From an uncultured Gammaproteobacteria bacterium (GTDB lineage: Bacteria; Pseudomonadota; Gammaproteobacteria; PS1; Pseudothioglobaceae), in contig CABXIU010000013.1 in NCBI GenBank assembly GCA_902512305.1, positions 1-33,983 on the forward strand: 33,983 nucleotides of DNA, in the 5' to 3' direction. Positions 10,107-18,557 of this stretch are shown here, piece by piece. Under the pieces are notes generated by a model. It was not told the DNA's origin, did not search any database, and saw nothing but the letters and a program-made list of their open reading frames with translations. The translations under genes and the position numbers were made by a program. Positions within the stretch are counted from its first letter, which is position 1. Each line of letters starts with the position of its first letter.

Positions 10107-11654
10107 ATGGATTCATTACTAAGTATTTTGATTTGGCTACCTATCATAGGAGGTAGCTCAGTTCTTTTGATTGGAAACGAGAGAAGTCTAATTGCGAAAT
10201 GGATTAGTGTTGGTATATCAATATTAGTTTTCATTCTGTCTATCAATTTATTTTTAGATTTTGATACCTCAACCTCAGCAATGCAGTTCGTTGAAAAAAC
10301 AAGTTGGATATCACAATTCAATATTTTTTATCATCTTGGTGTCGATGGAATTTCAATGCCTTTGATTATCCTAACCACTTTTTCGACCATATTAGTAATC
10401 ATTGCCGGCTGGGAGGTTATACAAAATAGAGTGGCTGATTATATGGCCGCATTTTTAATAATGGAAGGAATTATTATTGGTGTATTCTCAGCCATGGACT
10501 CCATGCTTTATTATGTTTTTTGGGAGGCAGCACTTATTCCAATGCTATTAATCATTGGCGTCTGGGGTGGTCAAAACAGAGTCTATGCTGCGATTAAGTT
10601 CTTTTTATATACATTTCTGGGGTCAGTATTTATGCTGGTTTCATTGATCTATATGTACAATCTTGGCGACTCATTTGCGATTTCTGATATGCACAGTCTG
10701 CCATTGACACTAGCTCAGCAAAGCTGGATTTTCTGGGCCTTTTTTCTTGCATTTGCTGTTAAAGTTCCAATGTTCCCAGTCCATACATGGCTCCCAGATG
10801 CGCATGTTCAAGCGCCTACAGGAGGCTCTGTGATACTGGCAGCTATTATGTTGAAGATGGGTGGTTATGGATTCTTCAGATTTTCACTACCAATAACGCC
10901 AGATGCATCATCATATTTTGCTTTTGTAGTGATCGTGCTCTCATTGATTGCGATTGTCTATATTGGTTTTGTTGCTCTAGTTCAAAAAGACATGAAGAAA
11001 TTGATTGCCTACTCTTCAATCTCGCATATGGGATTTGTTACTTTGGGTGTATTTGCACTATTTTCAATTATGAAGATGGATTCAAGCGGTGAACTTCTAT
11101 CGATTGCCGGCGCAAGTATAGAGAGTGCTTATCTTGGTCTAGAAGGAGCAATGATTCAAATGGTTTCACATGGCTTTATATCTGCAGCCATGTTCCTAGT
11201 GGTCGGCGTGCTTTATGATCGACTCCATTCAAGAGAAATTTCAACATACGGCGGTGTAGTCAATTCAATGCCTAAATTTACAGGATTTGCGGTTCTATTT
11301 GCTATGGCAAATGCAGGACTTCCTGGAACTTCGGGTTTTGTGGGTGAATTTATGGTCATTCTTGGAGCTTTGCAAGCTAACTTTTGGTATGCATTTTTGG
11401 CCGCAATGACTCTTATAGTTGGAGCAGCATATACGCTCTGGATGGTTAAACGTGTCTTTTGGGGGGCAGTTAATAACCCTGAGGTCAGCACTTTAAGTGA
11501 TATTAATGCGAGAGAGTTTGGCATTTTGGCAATACTTGCTGCTGCGGTATTATGGTTGGGCGTCTATCCACAACCAGTAATTGAAGCAATGCACGTTAGT
11601 ATAGCTAACCTCTTGGAGCAGGCACTTACAACTAAAATACCAGGCATATTATGA
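10107..11654 (+). CDS. nuoM: NADH-quinone oxidoreductase subunit M
   Basis: This 515-residue proton-pumping subunit resembles MrpD. YYVFWEAALIPMLLIIGVWGG carries the conserved glutamate, KVPMFPVHTWLPDAHVQAPT the conserved lysine, and KDMKKLIAYSSISHMGF the central helix motif. NuoM is intermediate in length between NuoK and NuoL, as found. It ends in an ATGA overlap with nuoN. The ribosome binding site is weak (GGTAG). Confidence 0.96.
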   Translation: MDSLLSILIWLPIIGGSSVLLIGNERSLIAKWISVGISILVFILSINLFLDFDTSTSAMQFVEKTSWISQFNIFYHLGVDGISMPLIILTTFSTILVIIAGWEVIQNRVADYMAAFLIMEGIIIGVFSAMDSMLYYVFWEAALIPMLLIIGVWGGQNRVYAAIKFFLYTFLGSVFMLVSLIYMYNLGDSFAISDMHSLPLTLAQQSWIFWAFFLAFAVKVPMFPVHTWLPDAHVQAPTGGSVILAAIMLKMGGYGFFRFSLPITPDASSYFAFVVIVLSLIAIVYIGFVALVQKDMKKLIAYSSISHMGFVTLGVFALFSIMKMDSSGELLSIAGASIESAYLGLEGAMIQMVSHGFISAAMFLVVGVLYDRLHSREISTYGGVVNSMPKFTGFAVLFAMANAGLPGTSGFVGEFMVILGALQANFWYAFLAAMTLIVGAAYTLWMVKRVFWGAVNNPEVSTLSDINAREFGILAILAAAVLWLGVYPQPVIEAMHVSIANLLEQALTTKIPGIL

Positions 11655-13099
11655 TGAATTTTAACTTTAATATCTCAGAGCTAATTTTTGTGATGCCAGA
11701 GCTATTTTTGTTGGCTGCAATCTCCTCTATTCTATTGTTTGACCTTTATATTAAGGAGCAGTTCAAAAAGTTTACTTACCATCTGTCGCAATTAGCTCTT
11801 CTAATTACAGGTTTATTGGCATTTAATTTAATTGGAGAGAGTGCGACCATATTTTCTGGAACGTTCGTGCTCGATACATTGGGATCGACTTTTAAAGTCT
11901 TTATAGCCGGTTTTTCAATTATTGCACTGGTCTATTCAAGACACTATCTGAGTGTTCATGGTCTTTTAAGAAATGAGTATTATATTCTTGCTCTCATGTC
12001 AATCTTAGGGATGCTTGTAATGGTGTCTGGTCATAGCCTTCTAACTTTATATCTTGGCCTAGAAATTATGTCTCTTTCCCTATATGCCCTTATAGCAACA
12101 GCAAGAGATAGAGCTTTTGCAATAGAAGCAGCACTTAAATATTTTGTTCTTGGAGCAATTGCATCTGGTCTCTTATTGTATGGAATGTCAATGATCTATG
12201 GAATAACTGGAAACCTTGATATTGCTCAGATAGCAAGTTTTGCAAGTCTTGTTACATTAGAGCCTCAAGAAACACTGATTTTAAATTTTGGCCTAGTATT
12301 TTTAGTCATTGGTGTCGCATTCAAGCTTGGTGCGGTGCCTTTCCATATGTGGGTTCCAGATGTTTATCAAGGTTCACCAACCTCGGTCACAATGTTTTTA
12401 TCAACGGTTCCAAAGATAGCCGCTGTGGCTCTTTTAGTCCGTCTCTTGATTGATGGCTTAAGTGATTTTCAGCACTATTGGGCGGATCTATTTATGATTC
12501 TCGCCGTTCTCTCAATTGCTGTTGGTTCGCTAGTTGCATTGACTCAAGTCAATATTAAGAGAATGCTTGCATACTCAACAATATCGCATATTGGATTTGT
12601 GCTTCTGGGTTTTGTTACTGGTGTTTTAGAGGGCTATGGCTCAGCAATATTTTATGTATTTGTATACATATTAATGAGTTTAGCTGCCTTCGGATCGATC
12701 ATAGTTTTAAATCGAAGTGGCTTTGAAGCAGACCAAATTTCAGACTTCAGAGGGCTGAGTAAACACTCTCCTTGGTTTGCTCTAATTATGCTTGCTGTTA
12801 TGCTTTCAATGGCAGGAGTGCCTCCATTTATTGGTTTTTACTCAAAACTATTTATTCTGCAACAAGTGGTTTCCGAGGGGTATGTCATTCTCGCTGTCAT
12901 CGCTGTTATTTTTGCAGTTATTAGTGCCTATTACTATTTACAAATTATTAAAACGATGTACTTTGATGATGCTGATAAAGAAATAGTTATTTCAGCACCA
13001 TTAGATCTAAAAGCTGTTTTATCTATAAATGGCGCACTAATTTTAATAATCGGTTTAATTCCTAGCTACTGGATGAATCTATCAGTTTCACTGTTTTAA
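11651..13099 (+). CDS. nuoN: NADH-quinone oxidoreductase subunit N
   Basis: This is the third antiporter-like subunit (482 residues) and the last gene of the complex I operon. GLEIMSLSLYALIA, FKLGAVPFHMWVPDVYQGSP and NIKRMLAYSTISHIGFVLLG are characteristic, with SMAGVPPFIGFYSKLFI near the end. An adjacent ATG at 11654 is a possible alternative start, but 11651 gives the ATGA coupling to nuoM. I see no clear terminator in the 40 bp that follow. Confidence 0.95.
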   Translation: MMNFNFNISELIFVMPELFLLAAISSILLFDLYIKEQFKKFTYHLSQLALLITGLLAFNLIGESATIFSGTFVLDTLGSTFKVFIAGFSIIALVYSRHYLSVHGLLRNEYYILALMSILGMLVMVSGHSLLTLYLGLEIMSLSLYALIATARDRAFAIEAALKYFVLGAIASGLLLYGMSMIYGITGNLDIAQIASFASLVTLEPQETLILNFGLVFLVIGVAFKLGAVPFHMWVPDVYQGSPTSVTMFLSTVPKIAAVALLVRLLIDGLSDFQHYWADLFMILAVLSIAVGSLVALTQVNIKRMLAYSTISHIGFVLLGFVTGVLEGYGSAIFYVFVYILMSLAAFGSIIVLNRSGFEADQISDFRGLSKHSPWFALIMLAVMLSMAGVPPFIGFYSKLFILQQVVSEGYVILAVIAVIFAVISAYYYLQIIKTMYFDDADKEIVISAPLDLKAVLSINGALILIIGLIPSYWMNLSVSLF

Positions 13100-13139
13100 G
13101 TGGCCTAGGCTTGTATTAGTTTTTCTGTAGAATGGCTTT

Positions 13140-13868
13140 ATGATTATTGCGCATCGTGGAGTCTCATTTACTTTACCCGAAAACTCGCTTCCAGCATTTG
13201 AGGCATCTTGGGAGCAGGGTGTTGATGGAATCGAAGGCGATTTCCATCTGACTAAAGATGGCGAAATTGTGTGTATTCATGATGACGATACTGAAAGAGT
13301 TTGCAATACAAAGGCAATCATCCATAATTCAACTCTTCAAGATTTAAAAGAATTAGAGTTAAGCTATAAAGGAGACTCTAATTTCAATCTAAAAATTCCG
13401 ACATTGTTTGAGGTAATCCAGACCGTTCCAAAAGGAAAGAAAATATTCATTGAAATTAAATGTAGCACTGAAATTGTCTCGCCATTGTTGAATCAGCTCT
13501 TAAAATTTGACATGAATTCTGATGAAATAGTGATTATTTCATTTCATTCTGAGGTGATTGAAATGCTAAAGGCTTTAGATCCTAAATACAAAACTCAACT
13601 CCTTTATTCTTGTGAAGAGGATCGAGACATTGATGGATTGATTGACGAAGCTATAAAAATAAAAGCGGATGGAATCTCTACAGATAATGAAAGCTCAAAA
13701 TCATTCCTAGATAAGGTTATTGCCTCAGGCTTAGAGTACCATTCTTGGACCATAGATGATGTGGATGTTGCGTCACAATTAATTCATTGGGGTTCAAGCT
13801 CGATTACTACCAACGATCCTGAGCCTATAATTAAAAAGATTAGATCACAAAGAAAATATATTCCTTGA
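13140..13868 (+). CDS. Glycerophosphodiester phosphodiesterase (UgpQ-like)
   Basis: This 242-residue cytoplasmic protein has a single GDPD TIM-barrel domain and no signal peptide. The family hydrolyses glycerophosphodiesters from phospholipid turnover to sn-glycerol 3-phosphate and an alcohol such as choline or ethanolamine. The catalytic pattern is visible: HRG at 5-7, PEN at 13-15, the metal-binding GIEGDFHLTKDG, and IHDDDTERV with the second histidine, then FIEIK and SWTIDD near the end. Length matches E. coli UgpQ. It follows nuoN by 40 bp and may be read through from that operon. Exact substrate is unknown. Confidence 0.88.
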   Translation: MIIAHRGVSFTLPENSLPAFEASWEQGVDGIEGDFHLTKDGEIVCIHDDDTERVCNTKAIIHNSTLQDLKELELSYKGDSNFNLKIPTLFEVIQTVPKGKKIFIEIKCSTEIVSPLLNQLLKFDMNSDEIVIISFHSEVIEMLKALDPKYKTQLLYSCEEDRDIDGLIDEAIKIKADGISTDNESSKSFLDKVIASGLEYHSWTIDDVDVASQLIHWGSSSITTNDPEPIIKKIRSQRKYIP

Positions 13869-13903
13869 CGGGCACTCTTGAAGAGAATTAAAATGCAGGC
13901 TCT

Positions 13904-13909
13904 TATAAT
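13904..13909 (+). promoter_or_regulatory. Candidate -10 element inside a small inverted repeat
   Basis: A perfect TATAAT lies 21 bp before the GTG start of the permease gene. It sits inside the inverted repeat CAGGCT (13896-13901) / AGCCTG (13922-13927). No good -35 is found at 16-18 bp; the nearest TTGAAG gives a 20-bp spacer. The repeat could instead act as a weak hairpin after the phosphodiesterase gene, but no T-tract follows. Confidence 0.3.
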
Positions 13910-13930
13910 TTTGAGAGTAATAGCCTGACT

Positions 13931-14797
13931 GTGTCTAATATTCAATCGGCAAGTGTTATCACTGCTATATTGGCAGCATTCTTCTTCTCCCTTGCTGCAA
14001 CTGTTGTGCCGTACTTTTATAAGGTTGGTGGAACAGTATTCCTTCTTCTTTCAGTTCGCTATGTGAGCACCTTTTTATTAGCAAGTGTTTTAAATAAGTC
14101 TCCCAAAAAAACTAAAAAAAAATCAACGCATACTAGGCTAATACTTATAAGTATTTTTCAGGCTCTCTTTATTTCCTCGTATATGTATTCAATAAAGTTA
14201 ATTCCACTTAGCCTTGCAGTAGTGGTGATTTATACTTTTCCTATCATTACTTTTTTTGTTAATTCTCTCATCAAAAGTAGATCAATTGATTTTTTATCAG
14301 TAGCAGCTCTTTTAGTCTCATTATTTGGAATTTGGGTTTTGGTCCAGGGCGACTCAAGTGATTGGAATATGTGGGGAGTGTTTTGGGGTTTGGTTGCCTC
14401 ATGTGCTCAAGTCACTGTAAATATTCTATCAAGGCATGAAAGCGTTGAATCGGGCTGGGGTCTCGTTAAATACATTACTATCTTGCCTGCACTGATATTT
14501 GTGTGTATTTATTTTGTTGTTACTTCAGATCCAATCTCTTCTGTATCTTCAGAGATGCTCATGTGGAGTATTCTTTCAGCAATGGGCATGAGTGGGGGGT
14601 TTTATTTTTTCTTTAAATCAATCTCTATTGTCGGTCCAGTAAGAACATCTAATGTAATGTACCTAGAGCCAGTATTCACCATTCTTCTAGGGGTGATGCT
14701 TTTGCAGGATGCACTTGGAATAAATCAATGGATAGGAATGTCTATTATTTTTATTGCTACAATATCACTAGAGCGCTGGGGTAAAAAATATAATTAA
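13931..14797 (+). CDS. EamA/DMT-superfamily permease
   Basis: This 288-residue inner-membrane protein has about ten hydrophobic segments arranged as two EamA repeats (roughly residues 10-140 and 155-285). The family exports or imports small metabolites such as amino acids and their derivatives. The second half carries the typical PVRTSNVMYLEPVFTILLG and ends ISLERWGKK. The start is GTG 13931 with no strong ribosome binding site, so the start is less certain than the frame. A lysine-rich loop between segments 2 and 3 is encoded by A7 and A9 runs near 14105-14122. Placement between lipid-turnover and glycerate genes gives no clear substrate. Confidence 0.85.
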   Translation: MSNIQSASVITAILAAFFFSLAATVVPYFYKVGGTVFLLLSVRYVSTFLLASVLNKSPKKTKKKSTHTRLILISIFQALFISSYMYSIKLIPLSLAVVVIYTFPIITFFVNSLIKSRSIDFLSVAALLVSLFGIWVLVQGDSSDWNMWGVFWGLVASCAQVTVNILSRHESVESGWGLVKYITILPALIFVCIYFVVTSDPISSVSSEMLMWSILSAMGMSGGFYFFFKSISIVGPVRTSNVMYLEPVFTILLGVMLLQDALGINQWIGMSIIFIATISLERWGKKYN

Positions 14798-14856
14798 AAT
14801 TTGTGTTTCCTGCTCTCAGTTGACAAAATTTTGATATATAAGGCGACTTTAATTAA

Positions 14857-15993
14857 ATGAAAATAGTAATTGCACCTGATTCTTTCAAGGAAACGCTCTC
14901 AGCAATTGAAGCGGCATGTGCAATTGAGGCAGGTTTTCAAGAGGTTCTTCCTGAAGCAGAAATCATCAAGATACCAATCGCTGATGGTGGCGAAGGTACA
15001 GTAGATGCAATGGTATCAGCAACAAACGGTAGCTATGTCTATACAGAGGTCGAAGGACCTATGAGAGAGGTTGTAAATGCCAAGTGGGGTATGCTTGGTA
15101 GTTCAAAAACAGCAGTGATAGAGATTGCTGAAGCCTGTGGTTTGCACCTAGTATCTCCAGAGAAAAGAAATCCAATGATTGCTTCAAGTTTTGGAGTGGG
15201 TCAGCTTTTAATAGCCGCACTTGATAAAGGTGCACATCGCATCATCATTGGACTTGGCGGTAGCGCAACTAATGATGGAGGATACGGATTTTTAAGAGCT
15301 TTAGGAGTTCAGTTTATGGATTCTATGGGCAATGTGTTAAATGGTGATTTCGAAAACTTAAGTTTATTATCAGATATCAATCTCAGTCAAATGGATTCTC
15401 GAATAAAGAATGTCTCAATTGAAATTGCTTGTGATGTAGATAATCCATTACTCGGAAATCAAGGGGCTTCTGCGATTTTTGCAGCCCAAAAAGGAGCTAG
15501 TAAAAAAATGATTGTCCAGCTAGAGACCATTATGACTCATTACTCTGAAATCATTTCAAGGAAGTTCAATCATAATATTACAGATCAACCAGGAGCTGGC
15601 GCTGCAGGTGGTTTGGGCTACGCCATTTCTGTATTCATTAATTCGGCACTTAAAAGAGGGATTAATATTGTTCTTGAAACTTTAAACTTTAAACAATATT
15701 TGTTAGATGCTGAACTAGTTGTGACAGGCGAAGGTCGGATTGATAGTCAAAGCGAAAGGGGTAAGGCGCCAATAGGTGTCATAAATTATACGAAGAAATA
15801 TAACTGTAGAATTATTGTTATTGCAGGTTCAGTTGATGACCCAAAAACTTTTATAAAAAAATTCGGTGTTAATAATACGTATAGCATTGTCAATGATGAG
15901 CTTTCGATTAAAAAGGCTCTTGAAAATCCATATGAGAGCCTTAAGGCTGCTTCTAAAACAGCAGCAGAGGATTATAAGAATTCAGTATCCTAA
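14857..15993 (+). CDS. Glycerate 2-kinase (GlxK/GarK family)
   Basis: This 378-residue cytoplasmic kinase belongs to the glycerate kinase type 1 family, which phosphorylates D-glycerate, usually to 2-phosphoglycerate, feeding lower glycolysis. The whole N-terminal signature is present: APDSFKETLSA, then PIADGGEGTVDAM, then GLGGSATNDGG around residues 127-138, and GAGAAGGLGYA in the second domain. Length is normal. It ends 12 bp inside the oppositely oriented hydroxyacid dehydrogenase gene. With that neighbour it would make a route from glyoxylate- or hydroxypyruvate-type ketoacids to central metabolism, which is an inference from context. GlxK versus GarK cannot be decided from the sequence. 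Confidence 0.92.
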   Translation: MKIVIAPDSFKETLSAIEAACAIEAGFQEVLPEAEIIKIPIADGGEGTVDAMVSATNGSYVYTEVEGPMREVVNAKWGMLGSSKTAVIEIAEACGLHLVSPEKRNPMIASSFGVGQLLIAALDKGAHRIIIGLGGSATNDGGYGFLRALGVQFMDSMGNVLNGDFENLSLLSDINLSQMDSRIKNVSIEIACDVDNPLLGNQGASAIFAAQKGASKKMIVQLETIMTHYSEIISRKFNHNITDQPGAGAAGGLGYAISVFINSALKRGINIVLETLNFKQYLLDAELVVTGEGRIDSQSERGKAPIGVINYTKKYNCRIIVIAGSVDDPKTFIKKFGVNNTYSIVNDELSIKKALENPYESLKAASKTAAEDYKNSVS

Positions 15994-17010
15994 TTTAGGG
16001 TCAACTAGATTGTTAAGCTCATCATTCGCAATATATCTTTGCAGATTCATCAGCACCAACTCGAGTGTAAGAGGAATATAAGTATCTCCATCATCTGCAG
16101 AAATATGAGGCATAACCATCAGATTAGGTGTTCTCCATAGGATAGAGTTTGATGGGAGTGGCTCAGGATCAAAAACATCAATAATTGCCGCCTTGATATG
16201 TCCTGAGTTTAGGTTCTCAACGAGAGCATCATAGTCCATTGTGGCAGCTCTTCCGACATTAATGATTCCAACACCAGGCTTCATTAATGATTGACGTCTT
16301 TTATCTAAGAGGTTAAAAGTCTCCTTTGTATTGGGTATTGACATAAATATATAGTCAGCTTTGGGCAGAACTTCATCAAGTTTATCTTGATTAAACATTT
16401 GATCAACATCATCTAAGCTTTTTCCGTGACGACTAACACCGATAATGTTCATACCAAGTAGTTTGCATTTTTGGGCAACCGCGTAACCAATATTTCCAAC
16501 CCCAATAACAAGTAAAGTTTTACCCATGATTGGAGAAGAGTAAAGAGACTCCCAGTAATTATTTTTTTGATTTCCAATTATTTCAGGAATGTGGGTATGA
16601 AGCATTAAAACACTCATCAGGCCAAATTCTCCAGCTTTTGCTGAATGAACTCCTCGATTATTAACAACAGAGACGTTGTCAGGTGCCCAATCCATCGGAC
16701 ATAAATGCTCAACGCCAGCGCCAATAATATGAATCCATTTTAAATCAGGTGCTATTTCAGAGAGATTTTTTGTTGGAAAGTCCCAACAAACAAGAACCTC
16801 AGCTGTTTTCATGGATTCATAGAAGTTATCAAGGTCCCAATCAAAAACAGGATCAATCTTATCTTTTAAATCAGGATAACTTTCAACTGCTTTTTCATAT
16901 CTTTCTTTAGTGATTGCAAATACACTTTCCCCTTCAATTGTTGGAGGGAATGAATCTGGGTTTGCATGATTGCTCTTAAAGTGTACTCTAATTTTTTTAT
17001 GATTCACCAT
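15982..17010 (-). CDS. D-2-hydroxyacid dehydrogenase (hydroxypyruvate/glyoxylate reductase-like)
   Basis: This 342-residue oxidoreductase interconverts a 2-ketoacid and a D-2-hydroxyacid. The Rossmann motif is GVGNIG (170-175). The family catalytic residues are all present: Arg254 in NVGRA, Glu283 in FDPEPLP and His302 in MPHIS. After the second beta strand the chain reads GVSRHGKS, and the basic residues there suggest NADP(H) rather than NAD(H), as in GhrA-type reductases (inference). It starts 11 bp after Rieske A on the same strand, so the two probably form one transcript. The 3' end overlaps the convergent glycerate kinase by 12 bp. Glyoxylate, hydroxypyruvate or a pathway-specific ketoacid are all possible substrates. 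Confidence 0.85.
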   Translation of the reverse strand: MVNHKKIRVHFKSNHANPDSFPPTIEGESVFAITKERYEKAVESYPDLKDKIDPVFDWDLDNFYESMKTAEVLVCWDFPTKNLSEIAPDLKWIHIIGAGVEHLCPMDWAPDNVSVVNNRGVHSAKAGEFGLMSVLMLHTHIPEIIGNQKNNYWESLYSSPIMGKTLLVIGVGNIGYAVAQKCKLLGMNIIGVSRHGKSLDDVDQMFNQDKLDEVLPKADYIFMSIPNTKETFNLLDKRRQSLMKPGVGIINVGRAATMDYDALVENLNSGHIKAAIIDVFDPEPLPSNSILWRTPNLMVMPHISADDGDTYIPLTLELVLMNLQRYIANDELNNLVDPKLGY

Positions 17011-17021
17011 AGCATTTTGGT

Positions 17022-18395
17022 CTATGAATTCTCTCTTGACTGAATTTCTTTTAGTTTATTAGAAACAATTTCAATTCTTTCTTTTTCAGGTTTACCGTCA
17101 ACCTCAAACTGAATTTTAATGAATTCCTGAGCAAGTTTACTAAAGAAACTATCTTCATCTTTATCATTTTTCGGAATATTGATTACTGAGTCGCCTCCAT
17201 AAGTTGGTATTGGGGTTTCTTTAAAATCGGTAACTTTTATTGGCTCTTTTCCATCAGCTAAGCTTTTGATTTGCTCCCTTATTCTTTGACGCATCATTGC
17301 AACGCCTTGGTCACTTGCCAATAGATTTTCGTTTTTGTGAATATTGATTGGGCCCATTCCTTCGCATGCCTCTCTATCTGCTGGAAATCTTTGTCGCTCT
17401 TCATAAGGCCTATCAAATATCTCCCCCTGCTCTATAAGTTCAGGCCCTTCGGGAGTATTGTATTCAAGTGGATCGCCTCGATCGCCAAAATTAGCCCAGG
17501 CATAGCAGATTGTTGTTTCATCATCAATTGGAACTACCCATCTTGTGAATGAACTCCGGCCATAGAGTATTTGTTTGGTTCCATCAGCTTGAAATGCAGC
17601 TCCGGCTTGGGTAAAGTTTGGCAAAACAACTTCATTAATTCTAAACCAAACATTGTTTCCTACCCTTCTGGTATTGCATCCAAGAATCCAACTATCGCGT
17701 TCAACAAATTCGATTTGTCCAACTTCACCAAAGCCTTCAGAGAATTGTTGTCGACTCATGTTTGAGTGAAGAAATGAGGTGTGAATTGGATCAACTATTG
17801 CATCGAGTACCTGAAGCCAGTTGCAATCAAATGGTGCTTTGTAAGGGACCATTTCCATATCATCGAAATTGAGACTATCGTACATGGGGAACTCAGGTTT
17901 TTTTTCCTTAGGTCCTAGATAAGCAAATATAAGTCCTTTAAATTCATATGTTGGATATGCACCCAGCTGAACTTTTTCCTTGATAATTTCTTGAGTATGT
18001 TCTGACTGACCAGGGACTTCTAAAATTTTGCCATCCACATCAAAATGCCAACCGTGATAGCAGCAACTAATTCCAGTAGTTTGACAAATTCCAAACTCAA
18101 GAGAAGCTTGGCGATGTGGGCAGTGCTTGTGAACTAAACCTAGTTGTTTACTTTTATCACGAAATAAAACTAAATCTTCACCTAAAATTTTGATTGCTAC
18201 AGGCAGGTCATCAAGTTCAGATGATATAAAAATTGGATGCCAGTATCTTCGTAAGTACTCTCCGGCTTGAGTGCCTGGACCGATGCGAGTAATTTCCTCA
18301 TCTATTTCTTTGGAATGCTTTAATTCATAGCCTGAAAAGCCATTTAATTCAATCTCTATGTTGTTTTTATGATTATCCAAACCCCTAGACCTCAT
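17022..18395 (-). CDS. Rieske non-heme iron oxygenase, phthalate dioxygenase/LigXa-like alpha subunit (Rieske A)
   Basis: I start at ATG 18395 (457 residues); a TTG at 18422 would add nine residues. The N-terminal IGPGTQAGEYLRRYWHPIF is typical of the phthalate 4,5-dioxygenase/dehydrodivanillate demethylase branch. The Rieske [2Fe-2S] ligands are Cys92-x-His94 and Cys111-x2-His114. The mononuclear iron site shows Asp202-x2-His205-x4-His210 in a DPIHTSFLH segment, so it keeps the usual bridging aspartate. The C-terminal half has the LigXa-type LLASDQGVAMMRQRIREQI. Members act as ring hydroxylases or O-/N-demethylases and need a separate reductase, which is not encoded nearby. It leads an operon with the hydroxyacid dehydrogenase and diverges from Rieske B. 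Substrate unknown. Confidence 0.88.
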   Translation of the reverse strand: MRSRGLDNHKNNIEIELNGFSGYELKHSKEIDEEITRIGPGTQAGEYLRRYWHPIFISSELDDLPVAIKILGEDLVLFRDKSKQLGLVHKHCPHRQASLEFGICQTTGISCCYHGWHFDVDGKILEVPGQSEHTQEIIKEKVQLGAYPTYEFKGLIFAYLGPKEKKPEFPMYDSLNFDDMEMVPYKAPFDCNWLQVLDAIVDPIHTSFLHSNMSRQQFSEGFGEVGQIEFVERDSWILGCNTRRVGNNVWFRINEVVLPNFTQAGAAFQADGTKQILYGRSSFTRWVVPIDDETTICYAWANFGDRGDPLEYNTPEGPELIEQGEIFDRPYEERQRFPADREACEGMGPINIHKNENLLASDQGVAMMRQRIREQIKSLADGKEPIKVTDFKETPIPTYGGDSVINIPKNDKDEDSFFSKLAQEFIKIQFEVDGKPEKERIEIVSNKLKEIQSRENS

Positions 18396-18557
18396 TAATA
18401 AATATGAATTTTTACTGCACAAATAATACCAAATATATTTACATATTAATTAATTTTTAAGTAAAAAATGACTGTATTAGTAATTTATTGTTAAGTATTT
18501 ACTTAATAAGTAATAATTAGGTCTATAATCTCATATCTAAAATATTTAAATTAAAAC
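18396..18557. promoter_or_regulatory. Divergent promoter region between the two Rieske operons
   Basis: This 162-bp, very AT-rich gap must hold promoters for both directions. For the + strand gene a perfect TATAAT lies at 18524-18529, 28 bp before the ATG, with a poor -35 (ACTTAA, 18501-18506, 17-bp spacer), which suggests activator dependence. For the - strand gene only a weak TATTAT at 18423-18428 is visible. The hexamer TAAGTA occurs at 18458, 18492 and 18507, and its reverse complement at 18500. There is no recognisable ribosome binding site before ATG 18558. Confidence 0.6.
18491..18506. promoter_or_regulatory. Candidate operator palindrome TTAAGTA-TT-TACTTAA
   Basis: Two perfect 7-bp arms are separated by 2 bp. 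A further TAAGTA half-site follows directly at 18507-18512 and another lies at 18458-18463. The palindrome covers the -35 position relative to the TATAAT at 18524. This is the expected place for a local transcription factor, and the Lrp/AsnC gene in the downstream operon is the natural candidate (inference). Confidence 0.5.

Noticed and set aside
10787-11092. A 101-residue cysteine-rich open frame within nuoM
   Set aside because: It lies entirely inside the well-supported nuoM frame and shows no start signal or recognisable domain.
13100-13139. Possible terminator after nuoN
   Set aside because: The short T-run is not preceded by a stable stem, so end of the nuo transcript cannot be placed here.
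14105-14122. A7 and A9 runs in the permease gene as possible slippage or frameshift sites
   Set aside because: The frame stays open with good EamA similarity on both sides, and the runs encode a lysine-rich cytoplasmic loop.
14820-14842. TTGACA followed by TATATA before glycerate kinase, looking like a promoter
   Set aside because: The spacer would be only about 9 bp, and nothing like a -10 element lies at 16-18 bp from the TTGACA.
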